DNA of 64,000 nucleotides from Campylobacter gracilis (lineage in GTDB: Bacteria; Campylobacterota; Campylobacteria; Campylobacterales; Campylobacteraceae), in NCBI RefSeq assembly GCF_018374135.1, contig NZ_JAHAFS010000013.1, forward strand, positions 20,948 through 84,947, read 5' to 3'. The position numbers were made by a program, and so were the translations under genes. Below, one piece after another: positions 16,904 to 26,459 of this stretch (its first letter is position 1; the number at the start of each line of letters is the position of its first letter). Under the pieces are notes generated by a model. It made no database searches. It had not been told where the DNA came from and saw only the letters and a list, made by a program, of their open reading frames with translations.

Positions 16904-18067
16904 GTGCAACATATCATTAAGAAAATTTTATCAAGTGAAAGTAGTGCCGGCGTTATATTACTTCTATCCGCGGTTTTTGCGATCGTAGCTCAAAACGTAG
17001 AATTTTTATCAAAGTATTATGAAGCGTTTTTGCATCTAAGTTTTACAATAGGCGTGGGTTCTGCGAAGCTCGACGAATCGATGCATTTTTTAGTAAACGA
17101 CGTGCTTATGGCGATATTCTTCTTTGCCATCGGACTTGAGCTCAAGCGCGAAAAGATCGAAGGGCAGTTGCGCCATTTCTCTCAAATTTTACTTCCTAGC
17201 TTCGCGGCTTTGGGCGGAGTAATGATGCCCGCAATCATATTTTCGATCATCAACTGGGGCGATGCCGTCGCGATGAAGGGCTGGGCAATCCCTACGGCGA
17301 CCGATATCGCTTTTGCCGTGGGCGTTATGGCGCTTTTAGGCAAAAAAATCCCGGCTAGCCTTAAAATTTTCGTTTTGACACTTGCGATAATGGACGATCT
17401 GTGTGCAATTTTAATCATCGCTTTGTTTTATTCCTCTACCATAAACGCAATCTATCTAGGCGGCGCGGCTGCCTGTGTCGCAATAATGCTAGCGATGAGC
17501 AGACTTGGCGTTGATAAAAAGCTTCCGTTTATCATCGTAGCCGTTGTGCTGTGGGTAATGGTACTAAACTCCGGCATCCACGCGACCATCGCAGGAGTAC
17601 TGGCGGGCTTTTGCATCCCGCTTAAGACCCGCTCGGGCTCTATGCTAAAGGATATGGAGCACGGACTAGCCTACCCAGTAAATTTCTTCATCTTGCCGAT
17701 CTTTGCCTTTACAAACGCAGGCGTTTCGCTAGCGGGCATCAGTCCTAGCTTCCTTTTCGGTCCGGTGCCTATGGGCATTATGCTCGGACTATTTTTTGGT
17801 AAACAGATCGGAATTTTTGCCTTCAGCTGGATCTTAATCAAAGCCAAAATCGCCTACATGCCCGAAAATGCAGGCTGGCCACAGCTTTACGCAGTAGCAA
17901 TCATCTGTGGTATTGGCTTTACGATGGCGCTTTTCGTCGATGGCCTCGCATACGGCGGCAGCGATATGTATCATTACACGGACAAGCTCGCGGTATTTTT
18001 AGGCTCGATAATTTCCGGGGTAGTGGGATTTTTCGTCGCAAAAGCAGTCGCGGTAAAACAAAGCTAA
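16904..18067 (+). CDS. nhaA: Na+/H+ antiporter NhaA
   Basis: 387 residues, ~11-12 membrane helices. GTG start at 16904 with AAAGGAAG just upstream; the ATG at 16902 is in another frame. Family words: LKREKIEGQL, GWAIPTATDIAFAVGVMALLG, LAIMDDLCAILIIALFY (the paired Asp residues that bind Na+ and protons), NSGIHATIAGVLAGFCIP, and FGKQIGIFAFSW. It exports Na+ in exchange for protons to hold internal pH. It is separated from hemJ by 64 bases that may hold its own promoter; a plus/minus convergence with the isochorismatase gene follows. Confidence 0.95.
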   Translation: MQHIIKKILSSESSAGVILLLSAVFAIVAQNVEFLSKYYEAFLHLSFTIGVGSAKLDESMHFLVNDVLMAIFFFAIGLELKREKIEGQLRHFSQILLPSFAALGGVMMPAIIFSIINWGDAVAMKGWAIPTATDIAFAVGVMALLGKKIPASLKIFVLTLAIMDDLCAILIIALFYSSTINAIYLGGAAACVAIMLAMSRLGVDKKLPFIIVAVVLWVMVLNSGIHATIAGVLAGFCIPLKTRSGSMLKDMEHGLAYPVNFFILPIFAFTNAGVSLAGISPSFLFGPVPMGIMLGLFFGKQIGIFAFSWILIKAKIAYMPENAGWPQLYAVAIICGIGFTMALFVDGLAYGGSDMYHYTDKLAVFLGSIISGVVGFFVAKAVAVKQS

Positions 18068-18210
18068 AATCCGTAAAAAGATTAAAATCTTAAAATTCTA
18101 CCGCTCAAAAATTTTAAAAATTTAAGAGCGACTCTAAATTTTAAAAATTTATACGCTACAAAATTTAGCTTAAAATTTTAGCTTAAAATTCTGTTTGATC
18201 CAAGCGCAGC

Positions 18211-18738
18211 TTAAATCACCAAAATCCCCGCATTTTGCATTAAGCTTAGCGCGCATTCGTCGTAGTATCCGCGCTCATGGTTCGGCGCATCGTAGGTAGC
18301 TACCGCATCGCGCGGAACGATGACGTCCTTATCCTCGCCAGTTTCGTTGAGATAGGTGCGCAGGCTAAGCGTGAACTGCATCACGCAGATGTCGGTGCAA
18401 CAGCCCGTAATCACAAAGCGATCGAAGCCGTCCAGAATTTTCTTATCCAAATTATGAAAGCCGTTCGTGCTGCGCTTAAAAGTGACGTTTTGCTCGCTTA
18501 CGTAGGGCGCGAGCTCCTCGATCACCTCCGCTTCGGGCGAGCCAACTAGACAGTGGATCGGGTAGCGCTTCATCTCCAAATCCCGCTCGGCGTGAGCGTC
18601 ACAGATGAAATGCACATTTTTCGCCGCCTCAATCTGTTTAAGCACCGCAGGAGCGATCTTTGCTATGCTGGGATCGGCCATCGCGCCGAATTTTACGAAG
18701 CCGTTTACCATATCGATCACAAATACCAAAGTTTTCAT
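18211..18738 (-). CDS. Isochorismatase-like cysteine hydrolase (nicotinamidase-related)
   Basis: 175 residues from ATG 18738, which has AAGGAG five bases upstream and overlaps the TGA of the nitrilase gene by one base (TGATG). Catalytic triad of the family visible: Asp9 in FVIDMVNGF, Lys88 in VTFKRSTNGF, Cys118 in TGCCTDICVMQ. The cis-peptide region (VPRDAVATYD) is also there. Such enzymes hydrolyse nicotinamide, isochorismate or N-carbamoyl compounds; the metal-site His cluster of true nicotinamidases (DxHxxxH) appears only partly as CDAHAERDLEMKRYPIHC. A nicotinamidase-type role is plausible but not certain. Cotranscribed with ruvC and the nitrilase. Confidence 0.8.
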   Translation of the reverse strand: MKTLVFVIDMVNGFVKFGAMADPSIAKIAPAVLKQIEAAKNVHFICDAHAERDLEMKRYPIHCLVGSPEAEVIEELAPYVSEQNVTFKRSTNGFHNLDKKILDGFDRFVITGCCTDICVMQFTLSLRTYLNETGEDKDVIVPRDAVATYDAPNHERGYYDECALSLMQNAGILVI

Positions 18739-19544
18739 CAAAACTCCTTATAAATTTCAGGTTTCATATCTTTTAAAAGATCCATTTTAGCGCGAAATTT
18801 TAAAATTTCGTCTAAATCCGCTCGAGCAATCTTCACGGCCTCTTTTTTGCCTAGGCGCGCGACGATCTCACCGCCCGGACCGATCAGCATGGAATTTCCG
18901 CCGAAACTCTCGCCCTGCCCCGTATCGCCGCAGCCGTTTACTGCGCAGATAAAAATTTGATTTTCGATCGAGCGGGCCTTAGCGAGCGTGATAAAATGCT
19001 CTATGCGGCTTTGCGCAAACTGCGCGATCACAAAAACTATCTGCGCGCCGCAAAGCGCTAAGGCACGAAAAATTTCACAAAAGCGCAGATCATAGCAGAT
19101 CACGACGCCGATTTTGACCGCGCGATTTTGAAATTTTATCTCGCAAATGCCTAGCTTATCGCCGCCGCTTACGATCTCGTTTTCGCGAGCGAGCGAAAAG
19201 GCATGGATCTTGTCGTAGCGTAAAATTTTGGCTCCGTTTTGATAGACGAAAGCGGAATTGTAAATTTTATCTTGCCTAGAATTTATCGCTCCGCCAATCA
19301 AAACGGCGCCGTTTTTTTGCGAAATTTCGCTTAAAAATTTTTTCGTATGAGCAGCGTTCGTATCGGCGAGCTCTTTAAATTTAGCCGTATTAAAACTCGT
19401 ATTAAATGCCTCGGGCAGCACCGCTACGTCCGCACCGCGTTTTAACGCGCGGTTTATCAGCTCGCGCGCGCGAATAAAATTTTGCTCGCAATCTGCAAAA
19501 TTTTGAGCTACTTTCACATCCATTTGCAAAATAGCGATTTTCAT
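18738..19544 (-). CDS. Carbon-nitrogen hydrolase (nitrilase superfamily)
   Basis: 268 residues, ATG 19544 after AGGAGG. The Glu-Lys-Cys triad is clear: Glu45 in VLPEAFNTS, Lys112 in RYDKIHAFS, Cys150 in VICYDLRFCEIFRAL. The pattern (LRYDKIHAF, VICYDLRF) is closest to the omega-amidase / Nit branch, amidases that act on dicarboxylic amides such as alpha-ketoglutaramate; the exact substrate is inferred only. Cytoplasmic. It lies 8 bases downstream of ruvC and overlaps the hydrolase after it, forming one minus-strand unit. Confidence 0.85.
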   Translation of the reverse strand: MKIAILQMDVKVAQNFADCEQNFIRARELINRALKRGADVAVLPEAFNTSFNTAKFKELADTNAAHTKKFLSEISQKNGAVLIGGAINSRQDKIYNSAFVYQNGAKILRYDKIHAFSLARENEIVSGGDKLGICEIKFQNRAVKIGVVICYDLRFCEIFRALALCGAQIVFVIAQFAQSRIEHFITLAKARSIENQIFICAVNGCGDTGQGESFGGNSMLIGPGGEIVARLGKKEAVKIARADLDEILKFRAKMDLLKDMKPEIYKEF

Positions 19545-19552
19545 AAAACCTC

Positions 19553-20032
19553 CTATTTAGGCGCTAAGCGCATAACATTTGCATGCGTAAGCGCGATAGC
19601 TATGGCATCGGTGATGTCAAGCGGCTTAATCTCCTTATTAATCCCCAAGATCCGCTTCACCATGAACGCAACCTGCTCCTTCGCCGCCTTTGCTTTGCCC
19701 GTGACCGATTTTTTTACCTGAAGTGGCGTATATTCGGCAAAATTTCCAAAAATTTGTAAAATTTTAAGAGCCAGCGCACCGCGAAACTGAGCGAGCTTTA
19801 AAACAGACTGCGGGTTGTAGGCATAAAACATCGATTCTACCGCGACCTCATCAATTTTATGAGCGCTAAAAATTTGATCGATCGCCTCGCTCATCTGCGT
19901 CATTTGAAATTGCACGTTTTCAGCCTTCATTTTTACTAGTCCAGCCTCGATGAGTTTTATCTTATTCACATCTTTTTCCAGAATCGCATAGCCTAAATTT
20001 CTAGTTCCTGGATCAATTCCTAAAATTTTCAT
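19553..20032 (-). CDS. ruvC: Holliday junction resolvase RuvC
   Basis: 159 residues from the ATG at 20032 (AAAGG five bases upstream), preferred over GTG 20038 whose own spacing is poor. The acidic catalytic residues are in ILGIDPGTRNLGYAILE (Asp7), VAVESMFYAYNPQSVL and DITDAIAIALTHANVM. It cuts Holliday junctions with RuvAB during recombination. The gene is divergent from dnaA and its start region abuts the first DnaA-box cluster, the arrangement known for several Campylobacterota. Confidence 0.95.
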   Translation of the reverse strand: MKILGIDPGTRNLGYAILEKDVNKIKLIEAGLVKMKAENVQFQMTQMSEAIDQIFSAHKIDEVAVESMFYAYNPQSVLKLAQFRGALALKILQIFGNFAEYTPLQVKKSVTGKAKAAKEQVAFMVKRILGINKEIKPLDITDAIAIALTHANVMRLAPK

Positions 20033-20039
20033 AGCCACC

Positions 20040-20142
20040 TTTCACGCTTATTCACGGCTTAATCACCGGTGAATAAACTGAAATTTACCGCAAATTTAGT
20101 GAAATTTAGCTAAAATAGCGGCTTAATTTATAAGGGAATTTA
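20040..20142. other. oriC1: DnaA-box cluster between ruvC and dnaA
   Basis: Four copies of the TTCAC core used by Campylobacterota DnaA boxes: TTCAC at 20041-20045, TTATTCAC ending 20055, and two on the other strand as GTGAA at 20069-20073 (GGTGAATAA) and 20099-20103. The AT-rich stretch to the dnaA ATG includes a -10-like TAAAAT at 20111-20116. With the second cluster after dnaA this is the bipartite origin described for relatives of Campylobacter. That replication starts here is inferred from this context. Confidence 0.65.
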
Positions 20143-21471
20143 ATGGCGACGTCACAAGCACAAGAAATTTTATCAAACCTAGAGAAGGAAATTTTACCTA
20201 TCGAATACTCTAGATACATTAAAAATTTGAAATTTAACGATAAAAGCTCTACACCCCAATTTTTCATCTACAACGCAACTAACGAGTTTATCGCTAAATA
20301 CGCTCAGACAAAATACGGCACTAAAATAAAAGAACTTATCAAAAAACAATTTGGACTAAACGACGTGATCGTCAAAATTACCTCAAAGGCTAAAATTTCA
20401 CCGAAGGAAAAGGTAAAAATCATCTCGGAAAAGCCAAAGAGCACGATTCTAAGCGAAAATTATAATTTTGAAAATTTTATCATCGGTGACTCAAATAAAT
20501 TTGCCTTCGAGTGTTCGGTATCCGTCGCGAAAGAGCCTGGAATTCGCTTTAATCCGCTCTTTATCTACGGACCTAGTGGGCTTGGAAAAACTCACCTGCT
20601 TCAATCGATCGGAAATTACTGCATCAAAAAGGGAAAGACCGTCATTTGTGTCACCAGCGAGCAGTTTGCTAATGATTTCGTCTTTAACCTTAAAAACAAC
20701 TCGATCGATAAATTTAAACAAAAATACCGCAACTGCGACGTTTTGCTCATCGACGACATTCAGTTTTTAATCGGGCGCGATAAGGCTCAGGAAGAGCTTT
20801 TTTATACGTTTAACGAGTTAAAAGACAAAAACTGCCAAATCGTGCTAACCAACGACCTACCACCAAAATTCCTAAAAGGCTTTGAAAGTCGCCTCACAAC
20901 GCGATTTGAAAGCGGCATAATAGCAAACATAACCCCGCCGGATCTAGAAACTAAAATCGCTATTATCAATAAAAAAAGCGAAGAAAATCGCGTTAGAATT
21001 CCACACGACGTCGTAGAATATATCGCTGCAAATATGGGCGACAATATCCGCGAGATCGAAGGCGCGATTAATAAACTAAATGCCTATTCCTCAATACTTC
21101 GCACAAAGATTACGCTGGAATTTACCAAAAGTACACTACAAGATCAAATTCACCAAAAATATTCAAGCGTGAATCTCGAACACGTCATCGAGGTGATCTC
21201 AAAAGAACTGAACGTAAAACCTAGTGAACTAAAGAGCAAAACGCGAGCTAAAAACGTCGTCGAAGCGCGTCAAATTTGCATATATCTAACCAAACAGTTA
21301 ACTCAAAACTCAATGCCTAAAATCGCCGCATTTTTTAATCTAAAAGATCACAGCGCCATCAGCAAAAATATCAAAAAAATCAACGAGCTCATACAAACCG
21401 ACGAGATGTTAAAGATAAAAATCGAAGAGCTAAAAAACAAAATAACCAAAAAGGACAAGAATGAAATTTAA
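20143..21471 (+). CDS. dnaA: Chromosomal replication initiator DnaA
   Basis: 442 residues. Domain I ~1-80 (EILSNLEKEILPIEYSRYIKNL), a short domain II, AAA+ domain III with Walker A GPSGLGKTH, Walker B LLIDDIQFL and sensor words LTTRFESG and GDNIREIEGAINKL, and DNA-binding domain IV with the signature KDHSAISKNIKKI. It binds the TTCAC boxes on both sides of its own gene and opens the origin. ATG 20143 has a weak AAGGGAATTTA before it. Gene order ruvC< >dnaA-dnaN-gyrB marks the origin. Confidence 0.98.
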   Translation: MATSQAQEILSNLEKEILPIEYSRYIKNLKFNDKSSTPQFFIYNATNEFIAKYAQTKYGTKIKELIKKQFGLNDVIVKITSKAKISPKEKVKIISEKPKSTILSENYNFENFIIGDSNKFAFECSVSVAKEPGIRFNPLFIYGPSGLGKTHLLQSIGNYCIKKGKTVICVTSEQFANDFVFNLKNNSIDKFKQKYRNCDVLLIDDIQFLIGRDKAQEELFYTFNELKDKNCQIVLTNDLPPKFLKGFESRLTTRFESGIIANITPPDLETKIAIINKKSEENRVRIPHDVVEYIAANMGDNIREIEGAINKLNAYSSILRTKITLEFTKSTLQDQIHQKYSSVNLEHVIEVISKELNVKPSELKSKTRAKNVVEARQICIYLTKQLTQNSMPKIAAFFNLKDHSAISKNIKKINELIQTDEMLKIKIEELKNKITKKDKNEI

Positions 21472-21627
21472 ACTTTATAAAAATAAAGCAAAAAAGGTGA
21501 ATGAAAGTGAATAAAACAAAGCTACTTACTCACTGGATAAACTACCTAAAGACAAGTTTTAGAATAAGTTTTTCACAAAAACCACTTACCAACTACTACA
21601 ACGATAAAAATTTAAAAGGATAAAAAT
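21472..21627. other. oriC2: DnaA boxes and AT-rich region between dnaA and dnaN
   Basis: Two direct GTGAAT boxes (21497-21502 and 21507-21512), ten bases apart, and a TTTTTCACA box at 21570-21578 on the other strand; TTACTCACTGG near 21526 is a weaker candidate. The rest is very AT-rich (AAACTTTATAAAAATAAAG; ATAAAAATTTAAAAGG), suitable for the unwinding element. This is the dnaA-dnaN half of the bipartite origin. Confidence 0.65.
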
Positions 21628-22707
21628 ATGAAAGTGTTAATCACTAAAAAACTTCTAGAAGAGATAGTTTCAAATACGAGCTCCTATCTTGATAAAAAAG
21701 ATCTAAGCTCGATAACTTCGCATCTTTTAATGAGTGCAAAAAATGGAATTTTTAGTATAAAAGCTACCGATCACGAAATCGGTCTAAGCTATAATCTTCA
21801 AAACGTCTCAATAGAAACAGAGGGAGAAGCTACAGCAAATGGAGGCAAGCTCCTTAGCGTAATTAAAGGTCTAAGCGACGATAACGTTACTTTAGAAACT
21901 GTCAACGGAGTGCTATTCGTAAAGCAAAAAAAATCCAAGTACAAGCTTCCGATGTTTGAGACGAGGGATTTTCCAAGCTTCCCTACAATAGATGGTAAAA
22001 ACAGTTTTGACGTAAATGCTGGAATTTTAGGCAGAAGTCTTAAAAAAATCTATCCGTCGATCGATACGAACAATCCAAAATATGAGCTAAATGGAGCCTT
22101 AATCGACGTAAAAGAGGGCTTTTTAAATTTAGTCGGAACCGATACAAAGCGACTTAGCGTTTATAAGCTGATCACTCAATCAAAAGCGAGCGAGCTAGAT
22201 ACTAAAATTTTAATTCCTAAAAAGGCGATAGGCGAAATTCAAAAATTATTTTCGGATAAAATTAAAATTTACTACGACGAAAACGTGCTACTAGCAGTGA
22301 GCGAAAATTTTGAGTTTTTTACAAAGCTTATTAACGGCAAATTTCCAAACTACGAGCGCGTTATCCCAAACGATACGGCATATAAAATTTTAATTCCGCG
22401 CGATAAGATGGTAAGTGGCGTACGAGCGATAAACGCTATGTGCGAGGAGATGAAAGTTACCATTAAAAAGGACGGAATGGTTTTTGAAAGCATAAACGAG
22501 GATAATTCCGAGGCAAAGACCGAAATTGAAGCGGCGATCGAGATAAACGGCGAGATAGTTTTTGGTGTTAAAAATCGCTTTTTGCTAGATTTTTTAAGTA
22601 ATATCGAGAGCGAAATTTTTGAGCTTGATTTTAACAGCTCCGATACGGCATTCGTGCTTAGCGCGGATGGTTTAAAAACGGTCGTCATGCCGATAAATAA
22701 TATTTAA
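21628..22707 (+). CDS. dnaN: DNA polymerase III sliding clamp (beta subunit)
   Basis: 359 residues, three clamp domains as usual. Recognisable: SLDKKDLSSITSHLLMSA in domain 1, GTDTKRLSVYKL in domain 2, and C-terminal LDFNSSDTAFVLSADGLKTVVMPINNI, where the canonical ...VMPMR end is VMPINNI. It encircles DNA and holds polymerase III and other partners. ATG 21628 after AAAAGGATAAAAAT. Nine bases to gyrB, so co-transcribed. Confidence 0.97.
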   Translation: MKVLITKKLLEEIVSNTSSYLDKKDLSSITSHLLMSAKNGIFSIKATDHEIGLSYNLQNVSIETEGEATANGGKLLSVIKGLSDDNVTLETVNGVLFVKQKKSKYKLPMFETRDFPSFPTIDGKNSFDVNAGILGRSLKKIYPSIDTNNPKYELNGALIDVKEGFLNLVGTDTKRLSVYKLITQSKASELDTKILIPKKAIGEIQKLFSDKIKIYYDENVLLAVSENFEFFTKLINGKFPNYERVIPNDTAYKILIPRDKMVSGVRAINAMCEEMKVTIKKDGMVFESINEDNSEAKTEIEAAIEINGEIVFGVKNRFLLDFLSNIESEIFELDFNSSDTAFVLSADGLKTVVMPINNI

Positions 22708-22716
22708 AGGAAAATT

Positions 22717-25029
22717 ATGAAGCAAAATTACGGCGCTAGTAATATTAAAGTTTTAAAAGGTCTTGAAGCCGTTAGGAAGCGCCCCGGTATGTATATCGGA
22801 GACACCAATATCGGCGGACTTCACCATATGATCTACGAGGTAGTGGATAACTCGATCGACGAGGCGATGGCAGGTTACTGCGACACGATCGATATCGAAA
22901 TTACAAACGAGGGAAGTTGTATCGTTAGTGATAACGGTCGTGGAATCCCAGTGGATATACATCCGACTGAAAAAATTCCTGCCGCGACGGTAGTTTTAAC
23001 CGTGCTTCACGCAGGCGGTAAATTTGACAAAGACACTTATAAAGTCTCCGGCGGTCTACACGGCGTAGGCGTTAGCGTCGTAAATGCGCTCTCAAAAAAG
23101 CTAGTCGCTACGATCAAACGTGACGGAAATATTTATAGACAAGAATTTGCCAAAGGAATTCCTACTACAGAGCTTGAAAAGATAAAAACTACCAACCGCA
23201 CGGGCACTACGATCGAGTTTTGGCCCGACGGCGAAATTTTTGAAATTTTAGAATTTGATGATGAAATTTTATCAAAAAGATTTCGCGAGCTAGCGTATCT
23301 AAATCCAAAAATTACGATAAATTTTAAAGATAACCGCACTGGCAGGGACGAGCACTTTCACTTCGAAGGCGGCTTGGAGAGCTTTGTAAACGATATGAAT
23401 AAAGCGCCTGCCATATCCAAAGCCGTATCGTTTAGTGACAGCGCGGATGATGTTATGGTGGATTTTGCGCTTATGTATAACGAAACGTATAACGAAAATT
23501 TACTAAGCTTCGTAAATAATATCAAAACTCCGGACGGCGGTACGCATGAGGCGGGATTTAGAGCGGGTCTTACTCGCGCGATAACAAATTACGTCGCGGC
23601 AAATGCGGCTGCGCGCGAAAAGGATACAAAGATTACCGGCGACGACGTTCGCGAGGGGCTTATCGCGGTAATTAGCGTCAAGGTTCCCGAACCGCAGTTT
23701 GAGGGACAAACTAAAGGTAAGCTGGGCTCTAGCTATGTTAAGCCGATCGTGCAAAAGATGGCGTTTGAGGTGCTTAGCAAGTATTTTGAAGAAAATCCGA
23801 TTGAAGCGCGCGCCATTATGAATAAGGCCCTTTTAGCTGCGCGCGGTCGCGAAGCGGCAAAAAAAGCGCGCGATCTAACGCGCAAAAAAGACAATATAAA
23901 TTCCGTCGGCACCCTTCCGGGAAAGTTAGCCGATTGCCAGAGCAAAGATGCAAGCATTAGCGAAATTTATCTAGTCGAGGGCGATAGTGCGGGCGGTTCG
24001 GCGAAGCAGGGAAGAGACCGCGTGTTTCAAGCGATACTGCCGCTTAGAGGTAAAATTTTAAACGTAGAAAAGGCGCGCCTGGATAGAATTTTACAATCCG
24101 AAGAGATTAAAAATATGATTACGGCCTTTGGCTGCGGCATCGGCGAGGAATTTAACGAAGAGAAGCTCCGATATCACAAAATCATCATTATGACCGATGC
24201 GGACGTCGACGGTAGTCACATCCAGACGCTGCTTCTAACATTTTTCTTTAGATTTTTGCGCCCTATCGTGGAAAACGGCTATGTTTATCTGGCACAGCCG
24301 CCGCTTTTTAGATATAAAAAGGGCAAAAAAGAGATTTATCTGAAAGACGAAAAGGCGCTGAGCGAGTTTTTGATCGAAACGGGCATCGATATGGGCGAGT
24401 TTGAAGGCATCGGCAACGAGGATCTGATCGATTATCTAAAAATCGTCTCAAACTACCGCTCGCTTCTGAATGAGCTTAAAAAGCGCTTCAGCGTGCTTAG
24501 CGCGATCAGATTTTTGATAGAAAACGACGAAGCGCGAAGCCTCGGCTATGAGGAGCTATTTAAAATTTTAAAACCGCGCCTAGAAAGCGAAGGATTTAAT
24601 ATCTTAAATTCCTACGTAAATGATGAAGGCATTAGAATTTATGTCCAAACTCCGAGCGGCTTAGAACAGCTCGTGATAGATGAGAATTTATTTGGCAATT
24701 ATATCTTTGAAGAGGCGATCAGAGTTTATTCGAAGATCAAAGAACGGGATGTAAGCTTTGGTAAAGATTTTATTGAAATTTTAGATGAAATCGAAAAAAG
24801 CTCGAAAAAAGGCGCTTATATTCAGCGCTATAAAGGTCTTGGAGAGATGAATCCGGAGCAGCTTTGGGAAACAACTATGAGCCCTGAAAATCGAAGGCTT
24901 TTAAAAATAAATATCGCCAATGCGCAGAGCGCTAGCGATACCTTTAATCTTTTCATGGGCGACGAGGTCGAGCCGCGTCGAAACTACATCCAAGATCATG
25001 CTAAAGACGTTAAACACTTGGATATATAA
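22717..25029 (+). CDS. gyrB: DNA gyrase subunit B
   Basis: 770 residues. GHKL ATPase (VVDNSIDEAMAG, VSDNGRGIPVD, GLHGVGVSVVNALS), transducer with KLGSSYVK, TOPRIM with LVEGDSAGGSAKQGRDR and IMTDADVDGSHI, and C-terminal QRYKGLGEMNPEQLWETTMSP...NIANA. It supplies ATP-driven negative supercoiling with GyrA. ATG 22717 after AAAGGAAAATT. Its stop overlaps by one base the ATG of the next gene (TAATG), beginning a run of four overlapping genes. Confidence 0.98.
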   Translation: MKQNYGASNIKVLKGLEAVRKRPGMYIGDTNIGGLHHMIYEVVDNSIDEAMAGYCDTIDIEITNEGSCIVSDNGRGIPVDIHPTEKIPAATVVLTVLHAGGKFDKDTYKVSGGLHGVGVSVVNALSKKLVATIKRDGNIYRQEFAKGIPTTELEKIKTTNRTGTTIEFWPDGEIFEILEFDDEILSKRFRELAYLNPKITINFKDNRTGRDEHFHFEGGLESFVNDMNKAPAISKAVSFSDSADDVMVDFALMYNETYNENLLSFVNNIKTPDGGTHEAGFRAGLTRAITNYVAANAAAREKDTKITGDDVREGLIAVISVKVPEPQFEGQTKGKLGSSYVKPIVQKMAFEVLSKYFEENPIEARAIMNKALLAARGREAAKKARDLTRKKDNINSVGTLPGKLADCQSKDASISEIYLVEGDSAGGSAKQGRDRVFQAILPLRGKILNVEKARLDRILQSEEIKNMITAFGCGIGEEFNEEKLRYHKIIIMTDADVDGSHIQTLLLTFFFRFLRPIVENGYVYLAQPPLFRYKKGKKEIYLKDEKALSEFLIETGIDMGEFEGIGNEDLIDYLKIVSNYRSLLNELKKRFSVLSAIRFLIENDEARSLGYEELFKILKPRLESEGFNILNSYVNDEGIRIYVQTPSGLEQLVIDENLFGNYIFEEAIRVYSKIKERDVSFGKDFIEILDEIEKSSKKGAYIQRYKGLGEMNPEQLWETTMSPENRRLLKINIANAQSASDTFNLFMGDEVEPRRNYIQDHAKDVKHLDI

Positions 25030-26459
25030 TGTCTGTTCTATTTAGTGAGACCAAAGAGCGCGAAAACCGCTTCATAACGGCGCTTAAAATTTCGGTGCCG
25101 TTCACCTGTGTTTTGATTGTTTTTGGAATTATTTTATTCCGAAATGGTGAGTTTAAATTTGATGATATAATTTTGTTTTTGATACTTTTGATCTGCTATG
25201 TTTATTATGTCATCTATCAAATTTATTTTGGCTTTCAAAAAACGCTGATAGATCCCGTTACTCACGTATTTGTGCGAGAGGAGATCGAAAAAATTTTAAG
25301 CAACGATCTAGCTAAAAATCGTCAAATAAATATCGTTCTTTTGCGAATTAAAAATATCATCGACATAAACGATCGATACGGCTATAAAAACGGCGATGAA
25401 ATTTTATACGAGTATTGTAAAGAACTTTCAAATTTTATGGCGGAGCAGGGTTTTAAGGACCTTCCGATCGGGCGCTTTATAAACGGTTACTTTGTATTCG
25501 GCGTAGAATCAAAAGCTACGAATTTAAGCCATATTTTGCGGATGTTTGAACATAAAATTTCAAGTCAAACGATTAAAAATGTAGAGATAAAAAGCGAATT
25601 TACGATGCTTCCAAGCTCCTATGATCGCAATCTAAATAATATCGTAAATGCGCTATTTTATAAGATAAATCACCTGGACGACGAAGAGCACGGCGAGAAA
25701 GCGATCGACGTAGAAAAGGTATTAATTGACGTATTTTCCGCCGACGTAATGGAAGCAATCGATAGCGAAAATTTCAGCTTTAAATATCAGCGTGTTGCAG
25801 ATAAAAACGGCGTAAAATCGCATATAAATTTAATCCCGAAACTCGATCTAAGAAGCGGCGAAAAGATCACAAAAAGTAGAATTTTAGATATTTTGCTTCT
25901 AAATCATTACGATATTAAATACGATATTTCGATGATGAGGCAGATTTCTAGGATCATCTATTTTAAAGATATTGACGCTAAAATTTTTATCGAGATCATG
26001 CCTCAGACCCTGCGAAATAACGAGTTTCGCAATGAAATTTTAAAGCTCATTGATAATAATCTGATCGATCCAAAAAAGATCGTGTTTGAGTTTAACGAAA
26101 AGCTTATCTATTCGGAGATCAAGCGTTTTGATGAAATTTTGATTAAATTCCGTGAACTTGGATTTAGCTTCGCGCTGTCGCAGTTCGGCGGCTCAAACGC
26201 GAGCTTTGAGTATTTAAAATTTTTAGAAGTGGATTTTATCGTTTATGACATAGAATTTAACAAAAATTTGAACGACGAAAAGATTAAAAATATATTTATC
26301 GGCATCAACGAAGCCTGCGCTAAATCAGGTATCAAAACCGTAATGCGTTTCGTTGATAAAGAGGAATTTCAAATGCAGCTTTATAAAATGGGTATCGATT
26401 ATATTCAGGGATTTTGCGTCGAAAAGCCGAACGATATATCGAATTTAAGGAGATCATAG
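25029..26459 (+). CDS. Degenerate GGDEF-EAL domain membrane protein
   Basis: 476 residues. Two membrane helices at ~20-40 and 46-68, then a GGDEF-like domain in which the signature reads NGDEI (GYKNGDEILYEYCKE) and RFINGYFVFG, then an EAL-like domain in which the catalytic EAL region and the DDFG loop are replaced (FEFNEKL; SQFGGSNASFEYLKFLEVD) while the terminal QGFCVEKP keeps the 'QGY..sKP' frame. It keeps the fold but lacks the residues for c-di-GMP synthesis or hydrolysis, so a binding or scaffolding role is more likely. The position, overlapping gyrB and queF, is seen in several Campylobacter genomes as I recall. Confidence 0.75.
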   Translation: MSVLFSETKERENRFITALKISVPFTCVLIVFGIILFRNGEFKFDDIILFLILLICYVYYVIYQIYFGFQKTLIDPVTHVFVREEIEKILSNDLAKNRQINIVLLRIKNIIDINDRYGYKNGDEILYEYCKELSNFMAEQGFKDLPIGRFINGYFVFGVESKATNLSHILRMFEHKISSQTIKNVEIKSEFTMLPSSYDRNLNNIVNALFYKINHLDDEEHGEKAIDVEKVLIDVFSADVMEAIDSENFSFKYQRVADKNGVKSHINLIPKLDLRSGEKITKSRILDILLLNHYDIKYDISMMRQISRIIYFKDIDAKIFIEIMPQTLRNNEFRNEILKLIDNNLIDPKKIVFEFNEKLIYSEIKRFDEILIKFRELGFSFALSQFGGSNASFEYLKFLEVDFIVYDIEFNKNLNDEKIKNIFIGINEACAKSGIKTVMRFVDKEEFQMQLYKMGIDYIQGFCVEKPNDISNLRRS

